Shown here: piece by piece, positions 55,630 to 64,000 of the stretch
How positions within the stretch are numbered: position 1 is the stretch's first letter
Layout of the letters: each line of letters begins with the position of its first letter
DNA from: Salvia splendens
Taxonomy: Eukaryota; Streptophyta; Magnoliopsida; Lamiales; Lamiaceae
Reading direction: 5' to 3'
NCBI RefSeq assembly: GCF_004379255.2
Contig: NC_056048.1
Coordinates: forward strand, 10,811,197-10,875,196
DNA length: 64,000 nt
Notes under the pieces: generated by a model
Databases searched by the model: none
Seen by the model: the letters and a program-made list of their open reading frames with translations, nothing else
What the model was told of the DNA's origin: nothing
Translations under genes and position numbers: made by a program

Positions 55630-57758
55630 TCAGGTTCCTGTGTAGTAGAAGCTTGTTCTAAACCACTCTTTGTTGCTTTTGGTTTCCGTTTTTTTCCTAA
55701 TAGCCTGTTCCAAAGCATTCTTTGGTCTCTTACTTGATTGGTATGTAACCATTCCTTTAGGTTTCAAGCCTCTGATTTGACTTTCATTAGCATCACCATC
55801 AGTTGCAACAGTTGCAACATCTCCAACCTTATTTGCCTCAACTGTCACATTGTTTGCCTTCCCTACCATTCCATCAATGTTGTTTCCCATTTTCAGAAGA
55901 CAATCACTAGCATAAGTATAACCATCTTCACTCTCAACTGCTTTTACTGCCAACTGCATGAATGAGTTACATAACTCTTTATATCATTGCTTCTTTTTTT
56001 ATTTTTCATCAACAATAACCCCTTCATCACAATCACCTGTCATACCATTCTTCGCATGTCTGGTCCACCGCTTCGAGATATATTCATCAAGTATTCGGTC
56101 CATATTCATAAATGTTAAGACTTTTAAACTATGTAAACATAAAATACCTGAGAATTCAAACTTTCTACAACTGTAAGAAATAAAACCTCCAATAGAATCA
56201 TATGTGACTATATGCTCTTTAGTTCGATGAAATGGCCTGACCTTATATATTCTTGAACTTCCAAGTTCATCCTCACTCTCGATCTTGCTTTCAAATGCCT
56301 TTCTCAACTCCTCGTTAAACAATGCAAACATCTTATGTGTATATACGACAGCAGCATGCTTTAATATTTCCAATGGAAATGTCATAGCAGGTGAACTTTG
56401 AGCATTTTTGAAATCTTATGTTGATTCCTTCTCACGGCGATCATCTATCAACCTCTGAAAATGATGGAAGACTTCAACAATATTGTTTTTGTAACTTACA
56501 TAATGCTTGACAACATCATTCATGCACTCACTCCGTTGAGTTGTAATGATATCTGCACAAAAAGTATTTCTTCCATAAACCAATGCCCATTTTTCCCTTA
56601 GAGAAAACATTCTTGCCAACCACTGATTATCTTTCAAGTCGTATTTCTCTATCATTTTGTTCCATGCATCAAGGAATTCTGACTCTTCTTCATAGTCATA
56701 TATACAACGACTAAACTCAGCTGCAAATGTGTTCTCGAAACTCGAAAAAACGCTTGAGAGATGAATGGCTGCATTTTGAAAAATATGCCAAACACATAAG
56801 CGATGGTAAGTTGATGGCTACTTGAAAGCTAAAGCAGCGCTCATTGCTTGATCTTGATCTGTTAAGATGGTTTTTAGTCTCTTTCCAATCATGGCGTCTT
56901 CAAATGCAGCAAACAACCATTCAAAGGTTTCAATCGTTTCATCATACAATAATGTTGCACCAAACACATTTGTTTGTTTATGATGATTTACACCAACGAA
57001 CAAGGCGATTGGTCTTCCATCTCGATGTTTTCTATATGTAGTATCAAAGCAAACGACATCACCAAAATGACCAAAATCTTGTATCATTCTACCATCTGTC
57101 CAAAATATATTTGTAATCAGATCTTCCACGTCCAACTGTATTGCATAGTAAAAGTGTGGATCTTCACTAATCATCCTTGTAAATATTGTAAAACACCTCC
57201 ACTATCGCCTTGCTTGATCTCCAAAGTCTTCTTTGTTCTCAAACAATTCTTCAAATCAATATGAATAAAACCAAGATGTTGAATTCCGCCGACTTCTTTT
57301 GCCATTACATCTATGATTTTCTTTGGAGGCAATCCACAACTTTGAGCCACATCAACTTGAGTTCGTTGAATATTAGACATTTGTCTTAAACATCTAAACA
57401 TGTAAGATTTTTCCGGATCACACAATTCATGATTGTGCTCTTCAATAAACTTCACTACGCGAAACTTTCCACCATATCTGCAGTTGACCTTCATCATAGC
57501 CTTACACCCACACCTAATTTCGGGACGAGGATTTTTAACTGTAACGCCTCGATTGTTTGTTGTTCTGAAACCTTCTTTGCAACAACAAAAACTAATGTCC
57601 AATATATTGCCCGTAACTGGATCTTTATGAGCGGCCATTTTGCGAGTTCCAAAACCTGTTGCCTTAGCATATTTCATATAAGCATCATATGCTTCAACTT
57701 CTGTTTCGAACTTCATCCCTATATTAGGAATAACGTCATCTGATATGATTTCATCCAT
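55630..57758 (-). pseudogene. FAR1-related / MuDR-type transposase pseudogene
   Basis: From the start at 57,758 the frame encodes a FAR1-type DNA-binding domain: FETEVEAYDAYMKYAKATGF, then cysteines in CGCKAMMKV and histidines in EEHNHELC. After a one-base frameshift near 57,177 comes the MULE transposase core, with VVCFDTTYRKHRDGRPIALF, TILTDQDQAMSAAL and, beyond a TAG at 56,818-56,820, YHRLCVWHIFQNAAIH. A TAA at 56,416-56,418 precedes a SWIM zinc finger (CRKFEFSGILCLHSLKV near 56,130). Two more stops near 55,980-56,000 precede the tail. All segments except the first are in one frame. This transposase type cuts MULE ends; it reads inward from the right terminal repeat, as in Jittery-like elements. 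A domesticated FRS gene is unlikely given the breaks. Confidence 0.88.
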
Positions 57759-58304
57759 ACCTACAAATTATACGAGAAAAAAATAAATTAGATATCAAAT
57801 ACATGTTCACACGCCCATAATTTTTCATCTACTTTCAAATTAAATAACAAATTGACAACAATAAAACTATCTCTTCTACTACTCTACGTGATCATTTAAT
57901 CCATTTTCAAAGCACCTCGTTCCATTAACAATTGAAACAAATTCAAAGCACCTCTTTGAAACAAAATTGAAACTTAATTGAAACAAATTCAAAGTACCTC
58001 ACCTGACAGCAATAAAACTTAATTGAAACAAATTTAAAGCACCTCATTCCATTAAAAATTGGATAACACTTACTATAACAAATTGAAGCAACTTCAAATT
58101 TAATGAATTACATATGCTTTACTTGAATAAATGAAAACTTGAAAATCTTCTTTATTTTAACTTGAGAATAAGAATGCAGATTCTTGTTTGGCACTAAGCT
58201 CTTTATGATTTTTAATGGGAATTGAATAAATGAAACCTCTAGGTTTTAGATTTTAGGTTTTAGTTTGTTATTTCTTTTTTTTAAAGAATACGCATATGTA
58301 AGCT
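57759..58304. other. Upstream region of the transposase pseudogene with short repeats
   Basis: Non-coding. Between about 57,920 and 58,050 the phrase TTGAAACAAATTCAAAG, followed by CACCTC or TACCTC, recurs several times with short spacers, a degenerate repeat cluster. It lies where the promoter of the transposase would be. Confidence 0.5.
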
Positions 58305-58429
58305 ATTGGTGTATAATTATATGTATGATGATAATTAATCTTTTAGTCTATAATTTTATTAATTTTAAAAATATTCACATGTAGTATGAAGTGGTGTATT
58401 ATTTGAATGAGCAGATCCTCTCCGCTCCG
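58305..58429 (-). repeat. Right terminal inverted repeat of the MULE
   Basis: The complement of this stretch starts CGGAGCGGAGAGGATCTGCT and continues as in the left repeat. It is followed by GGAAGAGGG (58,430-58,438), the presumed target duplication. Confidence 0.78.
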
Positions 58430-58452
58430 GGAAGAGGGGGTACGCTACTCAA

Positions 58453-59794
58453 GTATCCACTATAGGGGCGGCGCCGGCCGCCCCATTCTCGCCGCCGCCC
58501 CGCCGATCTATAGTGGCGAGGACGTCCGCCCCGAGGCGGACGGCATTTCCGGGGCGGAAGAGCCTCCGCCGAGAGTTGTGAGAGGACGCGCCGGTGCCCG
58601 ATTGCCGCGCCTATAGGCGCGCCGGCCGCCACGGTCAATTTTTTTTTTGAAAATTCTATTATAAATACCACCACCCATTTTACACCATTTTCACACACTC
58701 TCCATTCATTCAATCTCTACACTTTCACTCTCTAAAAATGCACGGTGGAGACGACGAATAACTCGGCACTGACGAATCAGGATATGTCGGTTATTCTTCC
58801 CACCCGTCGGGATATGGCGGCAATCCGTCCCAGCCGTGGAGTTGGAGTCAAACTCCTCCTCCGTGGGGATCGAGTCCAACCCCTCCCCCATCTCAGCCGT
58901 GGAGGTCTTCTCCCACTCCCCAACCTTTTCAGAGGAATTTGAGTCACTCGGCGTTACGCGCTTAACCATCCGCATCCGGAGACCCCTTTTCAATCCGGCC
59001 AATCTCCTTTCACCGATGCAGATCGAGACGCACTGGAGACGATGATGGGTCTGCTCAGTCTGGGCGTACCGGATACGCCTGTTCCGACGAGAGCGGGTGA
59101 AAGCAGTGGCGGCGGGGGCGGCGGAAGAGGCGCCAGCCGCTGTGGCAGCGGCGCCGATAGCTGGGAAGGCAGCGGCGGTGGCGGCGGCTCGAGCAGCTGC
59201 GCGGGCAGCACCGGCGGTGGCGGCGAGGGCAGCGAGGCAGCAGCGCCGGAAGCCGGCGGTAAACGGGGCACGCTCTACACCAAAGCGGAGTCCATTGCTG
59301 TGGCGCGGGCGTGGGATGCCGTCACATCGAACCCCATAGTGGGAACCGATCAGACCGAGGGGAGCTTTTGGAAGCGCGTCCTGTTGGCATACAACGAGTT
59401 CAAACCTCAAGGCGCCAAACCGCGTGACGGGGAACAGCTCCTCAAAAAGTGGTCTAGGATTTTGACTGCCACCAAGCGGTTCGCGGGCATATACGAGAAC
59501 AACTTGCTCAATGTTGAGAGTGGCCGAAGCGAAGCCGACGTGAAGGCATTGTCTATAAGCTAATTCAACACGGAAAACTCGTCGAAGTTCACAATGTGGG
59601 AGGAGTATCTTGTTCTCGAGCACTGTCCGAAATTCAAGGCCATCTGTGTGCAAGAGCGGGCAGGAGCTCCTGGGGCGAAGTGTACTAGACACAACATAGC
59701 CGGGGACTACAGCAGCGGCTCGCAATCAATCGACCTCAACGATGAGCAAACCGAAGTGCCCTCGGCTGGGATATTGGGTGCCTATAGTGGATAC
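58453..59794 (+). mobile_element. Non-autonomous PIF/Harbinger-like element carrying ORF1 only
   Basis: The ends are GTATCCACTATAGG and its complement CCTATAGTGGATAC, flanked on both sides by TCAA (58,449-58,452 and 59,795-59,798). It contains the Harbinger trihelix/Myb-like ORF1 remnant but no DDE transposase. A second copy of the tip (CTATAGTGG) occurs inverted at 58,509-58,517 in the GC-rich left part. It sits 14 bp beyond the MULE target duplication. The 4-bp duplication is longer than the usual 3 bp for this group, so the class rests mainly on ORF1. Confidence 0.75.
58738..59780 (+). pseudogene. Harbinger-type ORF1 (trihelix DNA-binding) remnant
   Basis: The first part (MHGGDDE then a stop; a Ser/Pro/Trp-rich region in another frame) is frameshifted. 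From 59,042 a frame reads through a Gly/Ser/Ala-rich linker to KRGTLYTKAESIAVARAWDA, KRVLLAYNEFKPQGAKPRDG and LLKKWSRILTATKRFAGIYE, a trihelix-like domain. It ends at TAA (59,561-59,563) and continues in the same frame with FTMWEEYLVLEHCPKFKAIC and SGSQSIDLNDEQTEVPS. Such proteins accompany Harbinger transposases as DNA-binding partners. Databases often carry such frames under odd host names. This copy is broken. Confidence 0.8.
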
Positions 59795-59798
59795 TCAA

Positions 59799-60011
59799 TT
59801 TCTACTAATTTAATCATTTTCATATTTCCAAGTTTGGTTTTAACAGCTACAAAAAGCAAAAGATTCATTCCACCCAACCTCCGTCTTCAATTTTATTTCA
59901 AATTAAATTAATTTTTTGCTTTTGTGGAACTTGTTTGAATTTTATGAGAATTGATAGTCATCTTGGGTGGATTGGTTGCTGGAGGAGTTGAGATTTTCTA
60001 GGGTTTTGGCT
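59799..60011 (+). promoter_or_regulatory. Proximal promoter and leader of the PHD/SWIB/Plus3 gene
   Basis: This is short AT-rich DNA between the Harbinger element and the start codon. In-frame sequence from 59,967 is open upstream of the ATG but lacks an earlier ATG. No clear TATA box was found. Confidence 0.4.
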
Positions 60012-63000
60012 ATGAGGAATATAGAGACACTGTTAGCTGCCGTGGCTCAGACCACGGGCTTCGGCGATGAGGACCCGGTGGTTTCTACTCCATCGGAGCT
60101 GGACCTGGAGAGCTCTGCCTCTCCGGTGGTTGTACATCCTTCTCCGGCGGTAGTAGTTCCAGATCTGACTGCTGCTGCTCCGGTTCGGGTGAGTGCGAGC
60201 GCCGTCTGTGAGAAGCGTAAGCGAGGACGGCCGCCGAAAGGGCAGCTCACAGCGAAGCCTCCACCGATTAAGAAGGTGAAAGTTGAAGATGAAGATGAGG
60301 ATGTTTGCTTTATTTGCTTTGATGGAGGCTCTCTGGTACTCTGTGATCGAAAGTGAGTTTGTAGGTGACTATGATTAATTTTTGTATGCGCAGCTGTTAG
60401 TTTGCTAAACGTAATTGTTGTGATCACTTTCATGCTTATTTTCTTCTAGTAGACGAAGTTTTTGTAGAATGTGTGGTTGATTCCATTGCGTCTCTCTCCA
60501 TGCTTTCATATGGCAGATTAATTGTTTGTTGAATGCAATTATGTTAGTAGACTAAGTAAGTGGTAGTAATATAGATCTAATTTTGGGATATTGTTTTCTT
60601 TAGGGGTTGTCCGAAGGCGTACCATCCAGCTTGTATCAAACGCGATGAAGCATTTTTCAAATCAAAAGCTAAATGGAACTGCGGTAAGTTGGCTTTAGTT
60701 TCAATGTAGTTCTAATGTTCTGCACTGCTAACTAATTATACAATTATAACTTTTAGTTGGTTTGTGGCGTTGTGCGATTGACTAACAAACCTATGAACTT
60801 GCAATGAAGCTTGCAACGACATTGTACGTGGCATGCATTTCTTACACGTTGAAGCCTATTTACTTTTTTTGCAACATTGCATATTTTCCTCTCATTTCGC
60901 ACCCCTCTCCTTTTGTAATGCACACTGTTTTCCTATTTTTTTTTTACATTCCATAAGTCTATGTGTTTCTTATCTACATTGCTACGCTGCTATTTCTCGC
61001 AGGGTGGCACATATGTAGTGGATGCAAGAAGACTTCACATTATATGTGCTACACTTGCACCTATTCGTGGTGCAAGGGATGCACTAAAGATGCGGATTTC
61101 GTGAGTGTGAGAGGAAACATGGGGTTTTGCCCAACATGCATGAAAACTATCATGATGATTGAAAATAAAGACCATGCAACCAATGATTCGGTATGTTGAT
61201 TTTTCTTTTGCATTTATTAAATTCTAAAAATTGTTTAGCCGAATTGTAGGTTTATTGAGTAAGTTTGTTGATGAGATTTACCTCACAGTGAGGAAGGCTT
61301 ATTTATTCATTATTTTGTATTCATCATAGATTTCTCTCTCTCTTATAAACCGATTATGATAATGAGTAATTTCTTTTTGTTCTTAGAAATCTTTTGTGGA
61401 TTTTTATGTTCCAGCTTAAAAACAGACAAATGAGGAAAGTTAGTGATATTGAGGACTTCAAATTACACATAGATAGTTGTATTTAAGATCTGCCATTTGG
61501 GGCAACATTACTTGTTGAGTCAATACTCCCAAACATGTCTGAAAGAAGTCTTCAGATTACCTATAGTAAATAACTTTCTCATGATGTGAACTTATAATCT
61601 TAGAATAAATGGAAGTTGTACCCTGGTGCGATATTTTAATTCTACTATATCCGTACTTTTATGATATGTGTTCATTGTACTGGGCTTATCTTGTGCAGAT
61701 TCAAGTAGATTTTGACGACAAACTTAGCTGGGAGTATCTCTTCAAGATGTATTGGGTGACCTTAAAAGAGAAATTATCTTTTACACTGAGTGAGCTCACT
61801 CAAGCCAAAAGTCCCTGGAAAGGTGTGGCTGCAGTGACGCGTAACCCGCGGTTAAATAATGCAGTCCCCTCTTCAGTTGGCGCAGGCATTTCTATGTCAT
61901 ATAGCGGTACTGGACATTTCGAGTTGAATAAGCCCCACATCGAGATGAATTTGGTACAAAATGATGGGTTACGAACATCGCTATTGAGTAACGGCATCAA
62001 GAAATTAAACAATGACACTGGAGAACATGACCCAACTTACAGCAAAGAGACTGTGAAACCGAAAGTAGAGCCAGACATTAAGGAAGCTGTTCACGAGCCA
62101 TGCATTAAAAAAGATCTAGATGGTCCATGCAGTGTCAAAAATACTAACAAACCGTGCATCAACAAGAACACAAATAGCATAGAGACAGACAAGCTGGTGG
62201 TTGACAGTACTGAAGGGGCATCTAAACATCTCTTGGATTTTGTTAAACACATGAAGAACGGCGACTCATCTGTTCTGTCACAGTTTGATGTTCAAACACT
62301 ATTGGTTGAATATGTGAAGAGAAACAATCTCTGGGACCCACATCAGAAGAGTCAAATTGTATGTGATCAAAGGCTCAAAAATATATTCGGAAAGCCATAT
62401 GTTGATCAAACTGAAATGCTGAAGCTCCTTGGCTTTCATTTTGTTGTAAAGGAAGATACCCAGAAAAATCTGTTCTTTCCTGCTAGAGCTGTTAGATCTG
62501 CTGCAAATAATTTGGATGCTGATGGAAAAATAAATGGGTCGCTACTGCCAGTGCCAAGTAACAGTAGAAAGCGGAAAACACGCAAGAAGAATGAAAACAG
62601 AGTAGCCCAACTTGATCTGAATGAATATGCTGCAATTGATGTTCATAATATCAGTCTGATCTATTTGCGGCGTAGTTTGATGGTGACTCTTGCTGAAAAT
62701 CGTGAGAGTTTCAATGACAAGGTTATTGGATCTATTGCAAGGATCAAAATATCAGCCAATGATCAGAAACCAGAAGTTCATAGGCTTGTCCAAGTTATAG
62801 GTATAGTGCATGTACTTATTGCCTCTTGCTTTAGCTGTTTCAATTTTTTCTTTGCACTGCTTGCTAGGACCTTTGTCCTGACATTAATTTTTTCTTCAAT
62901 ATATTATATTGATAATTCAGGTACTAGCAAGGTGGCCGAGCCCTATAAAATTGGAAACAAGACAGCAGATGTCATGCTTGAAGTTTTAAATTTGGACAGA

Positions 63001-63150
63001 AGAGAAGTTGTATCTATCGATTCCATTTCAAATGAAGAGTTTACTGAGGTAACAAAGGATATCTTATCAATGAGTTTCTTACAGATCTCTAATGCTTTAG
63101 TTTAATTTTAGATACTTCTGGAGGTTATTTTCATTCATGAAATGTTTGTT

Positions 63151-63182
<32 letters not shown>

Positions 63183-64000
63183 TTCAAAAGTTATGCACTG
63201 TAAAGATCATTAAACTTATTTATGAACTATATATGGAGTATTAAAAAAAATGTTTTTTTGAAAAATTATAGAAATAGCAGCCTTATGTCTGAACATGTGG
63301 TAGAATTGTGATATAGTATAGTATCAGCATATACACTTCGAAAGTTATGCACTGTAAAGATCATTAAACTTATTTATGAACTATATATGGAGTATTAAAA
63401 AAATGTTTTTTTGAAAAATTATAGAAATAGCAGCCTTATGTCTGAACATGTGGTAGAATTGTGATATAGTATAGTATCAGCATATACTTGACTGAACAAC
63501 CATGAGCGCCCGTATCTTTTTTCCTTTATTCAGGACGAATGCAAATGGCTACGTCAGAGCATTAGATGTGGTCTTGTGAAACAATTTACTGTTGTAAGTC
63601 CTCATGTTCAATTGCTTCTTAATCTGGCATAACTGCAACACTATCATACCATTTATCTGTTTTATATTTGCAGGATGAGGTAAAAAAGAAAGCCTCTGCA
63701 ATTCAATCAGTTAGAGTCAATGATGTGAGTTTGCTGGTTCTTCTTATCTGTGAATTTAAGTTTTGTGATCGGTTACCACGATATTGTTCTTTCAAAGAAC
63801 CAGTTCTCTTCTAGTGCCCTTAAAGAAGCAAGAAAAAACACTACATTTGATCCTTAGCTTTTAACTTTTTCTTACGGTTAGTTTTTGTAGCTCTTGTTGG
63901 TTCTGATTTTGTAATTTTCTGAACACAGTGGCTTGAAGCAGAAATATTGCGGCTAAGTCATCTTAGAGATCAAGCTGGCGGGAAGGGGATTAAGAAACAA
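60012..64000 (+). CDS. PHD finger, SWIB and Plus3 domain protein (NERD / At3g51120-like), 5' part
   Basis: Exons 60012-60352, 60604-60683, 61003-61190, 61699-62800, 62921-63048, 63534-63593, 63674-63724 and 63929-64000 (cut by the window edge) join in phase. Residues 1-90 are low-complexity with an AT-hook-like KRKRGRPPKG. A Cys-rich PHD-type finger (about 98-200) starts CFICFDGGSLVLCDRKGCPK and continues with WHICSGCKK and CPTCMKTI. A SWIB/MDM2 domain (about 377-456) includes LLDFVKHMKNGDSSVLSQFD and NLWDPHQKSQIVCD. A Plus3 domain starts near 508 (YAAIDVHNISLIYLRRSLM). Relatives continue with GYF and sometimes CCCH motifs, outside this window, and act in chromatin or RNA-directed silencing in the nucleus. 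The ATG choice follows MRNIETLLAAV. No break was seen. It is divergent from the UPF0183 gene. Confidence 0.9.
63159..63181 (+). repeat. CA microsatellite in intron 5
   Basis: An uninterrupted run of CA dinucleotides immediately precedes the first copy of the 154-bp repeat. Confidence 0.85.
63181..63487 (+). repeat. 154-bp tandem duplication in intron 5
   Basis: Two adjacent copies (63,181-63,334 and 63,335-63,487) start with ACTTC(A/G)AAAGTTATGCACTG and end GTATAGTATCAGCATATAC. They differ at one base near the start and in an A-run. The repeat does not touch the flanking exons. Confidence 0.9.

Larger units (their letters stand above)
33904..58429. mobile_element. Jittery/FAR1-type Mutator-like element (MULE) with captured gene fragment and later insertions
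   Basis: The inverted repeats at 33,904-34,029 and 58,305-58,429 are related along most of their length. Shared blocks include GATCTGCTTATTCAAATAAT, ACACCACTTCATACTAC and GACTAAAAGATTAATTATCA. The flanking 9 bp are GGAGGAGGG (33,895-33,903) and GGAAGAGGG (58,430-58,438), the target length of MULEs with one change. Inside lie a FAR1/MuDR-type transposase pseudogene reading inward from the right end and a PB1-domain gene fragment beside the left end. Removing the gypsy element, the tandem duplication and the copia element leaves about 4,057 bp, a usual MULE size. The inference is strong but rests on purine-rich flanks for the target duplication. Confidence 0.78.

Noticed and set aside
55630..57758. 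A functional host FRS/FHY3-type regulatory gene
   Set aside because: It has a frameshift and at least four in-frame stops, and it sits between inverted repeats with a MULE-type duplication, so a dead transposase is more likely.
57920..58050. A CRISPR-like or satellite array
   Set aside because: The repeated phrase is degenerate, spacers are irregular, and the setting is a plant genome.
58399..58713. GC-rich open frames at the left end of the Harbinger-like element
   Set aside because: They span element termini and a palindromic GC-rich block, on both strands, with no protein signature.

Overview
This is a stretch of a plant nuclear genome. It is AT-rich, the genes are split by short introns with GT-AG or GC-AG borders, and plant LTR retrotransposons and Stowaway, hAT, Harbinger and Mutator-type elements are dense. 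The host proteins (BBX18/19-type B-box factor, EDA2-type S28 protease, UPF0183/PHAF1, PHD-SWIB-Plus3 factor) are eudicot-like. I lean towards an asterid, perhaps Lamiales, from the repeat flavour only, and that is weak.

Layout. 1-6.2 kb is gene-free AT-rich DNA with decayed MITEs, a tRNA-derived SINE-like piece and a dispersed AT-rich repeat. 6.8-8.2 kb is a four-exon double B-box gene (+). 8.67-14.0 kb is a young Ty1/copia element (-) with 628-bp LTRs and a perfect 5-bp target duplication, just downstream of the B-box gene. 15.56-18.21 kb is an 11-exon S28 serine peptidase (+). 18.5-19.4 kb is a broken plastid-type fructose-bisphosphate aldolase copy (-). 19.98-32.56 kb is a complete 14-exon UPF0183/PHAF1 gene (-). 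Its seventh intron is 9.6 kb long because it holds two nested hAT elements, a Stowaway MITE and a deleted Tekay-like Ty3/gypsy element. 33.9-58.4 kb is repeat DNA. 58.45-59.79 kb is a non-autonomous PIF/Harbinger-like element. From 60.01 kb to the window edge runs the 5' part of a PHD/SWIB/Plus3 chromatin-type gene (+).

The most interesting structure is 33,904-58,429. Related inverted repeats of about 125 bp lie at its two ends, flanked by a near-perfect 9-bp duplication. Inside are a broken FAR1/MuDR-type transposase gene next to the right end and a fragment of a host PB1-domain (octicosapeptide) gene next to the left end. Removing later insertions leaves an element of about 4.06 kb. I read it as an old Jittery/FAR1-type MULE that captured a host gene fragment. 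A Ty3/gypsy chromovirus then inserted in it (target duplication GTATA). A 5,329-bp tandem duplication joined gypsy pol to the captured PB1 piece, and a non-autonomous copia element (1,467-bp near-identical LTRs, target duplication CTACT) split the gypsy pol gene.

The PHAF1-like and PHD/SWIB/Plus3 genes are head to head. Without the mobile DNA their start codons would lie about 1.5 kb apart; now they are about 27 kb apart. From memory their Arabidopsis counterparts (At3g51130 and At3g51120) are neighbours, so this looks like a conserved pair spread apart by insertions. All exon borders are my reading of splice sites and family alignment from memory; no search was run.
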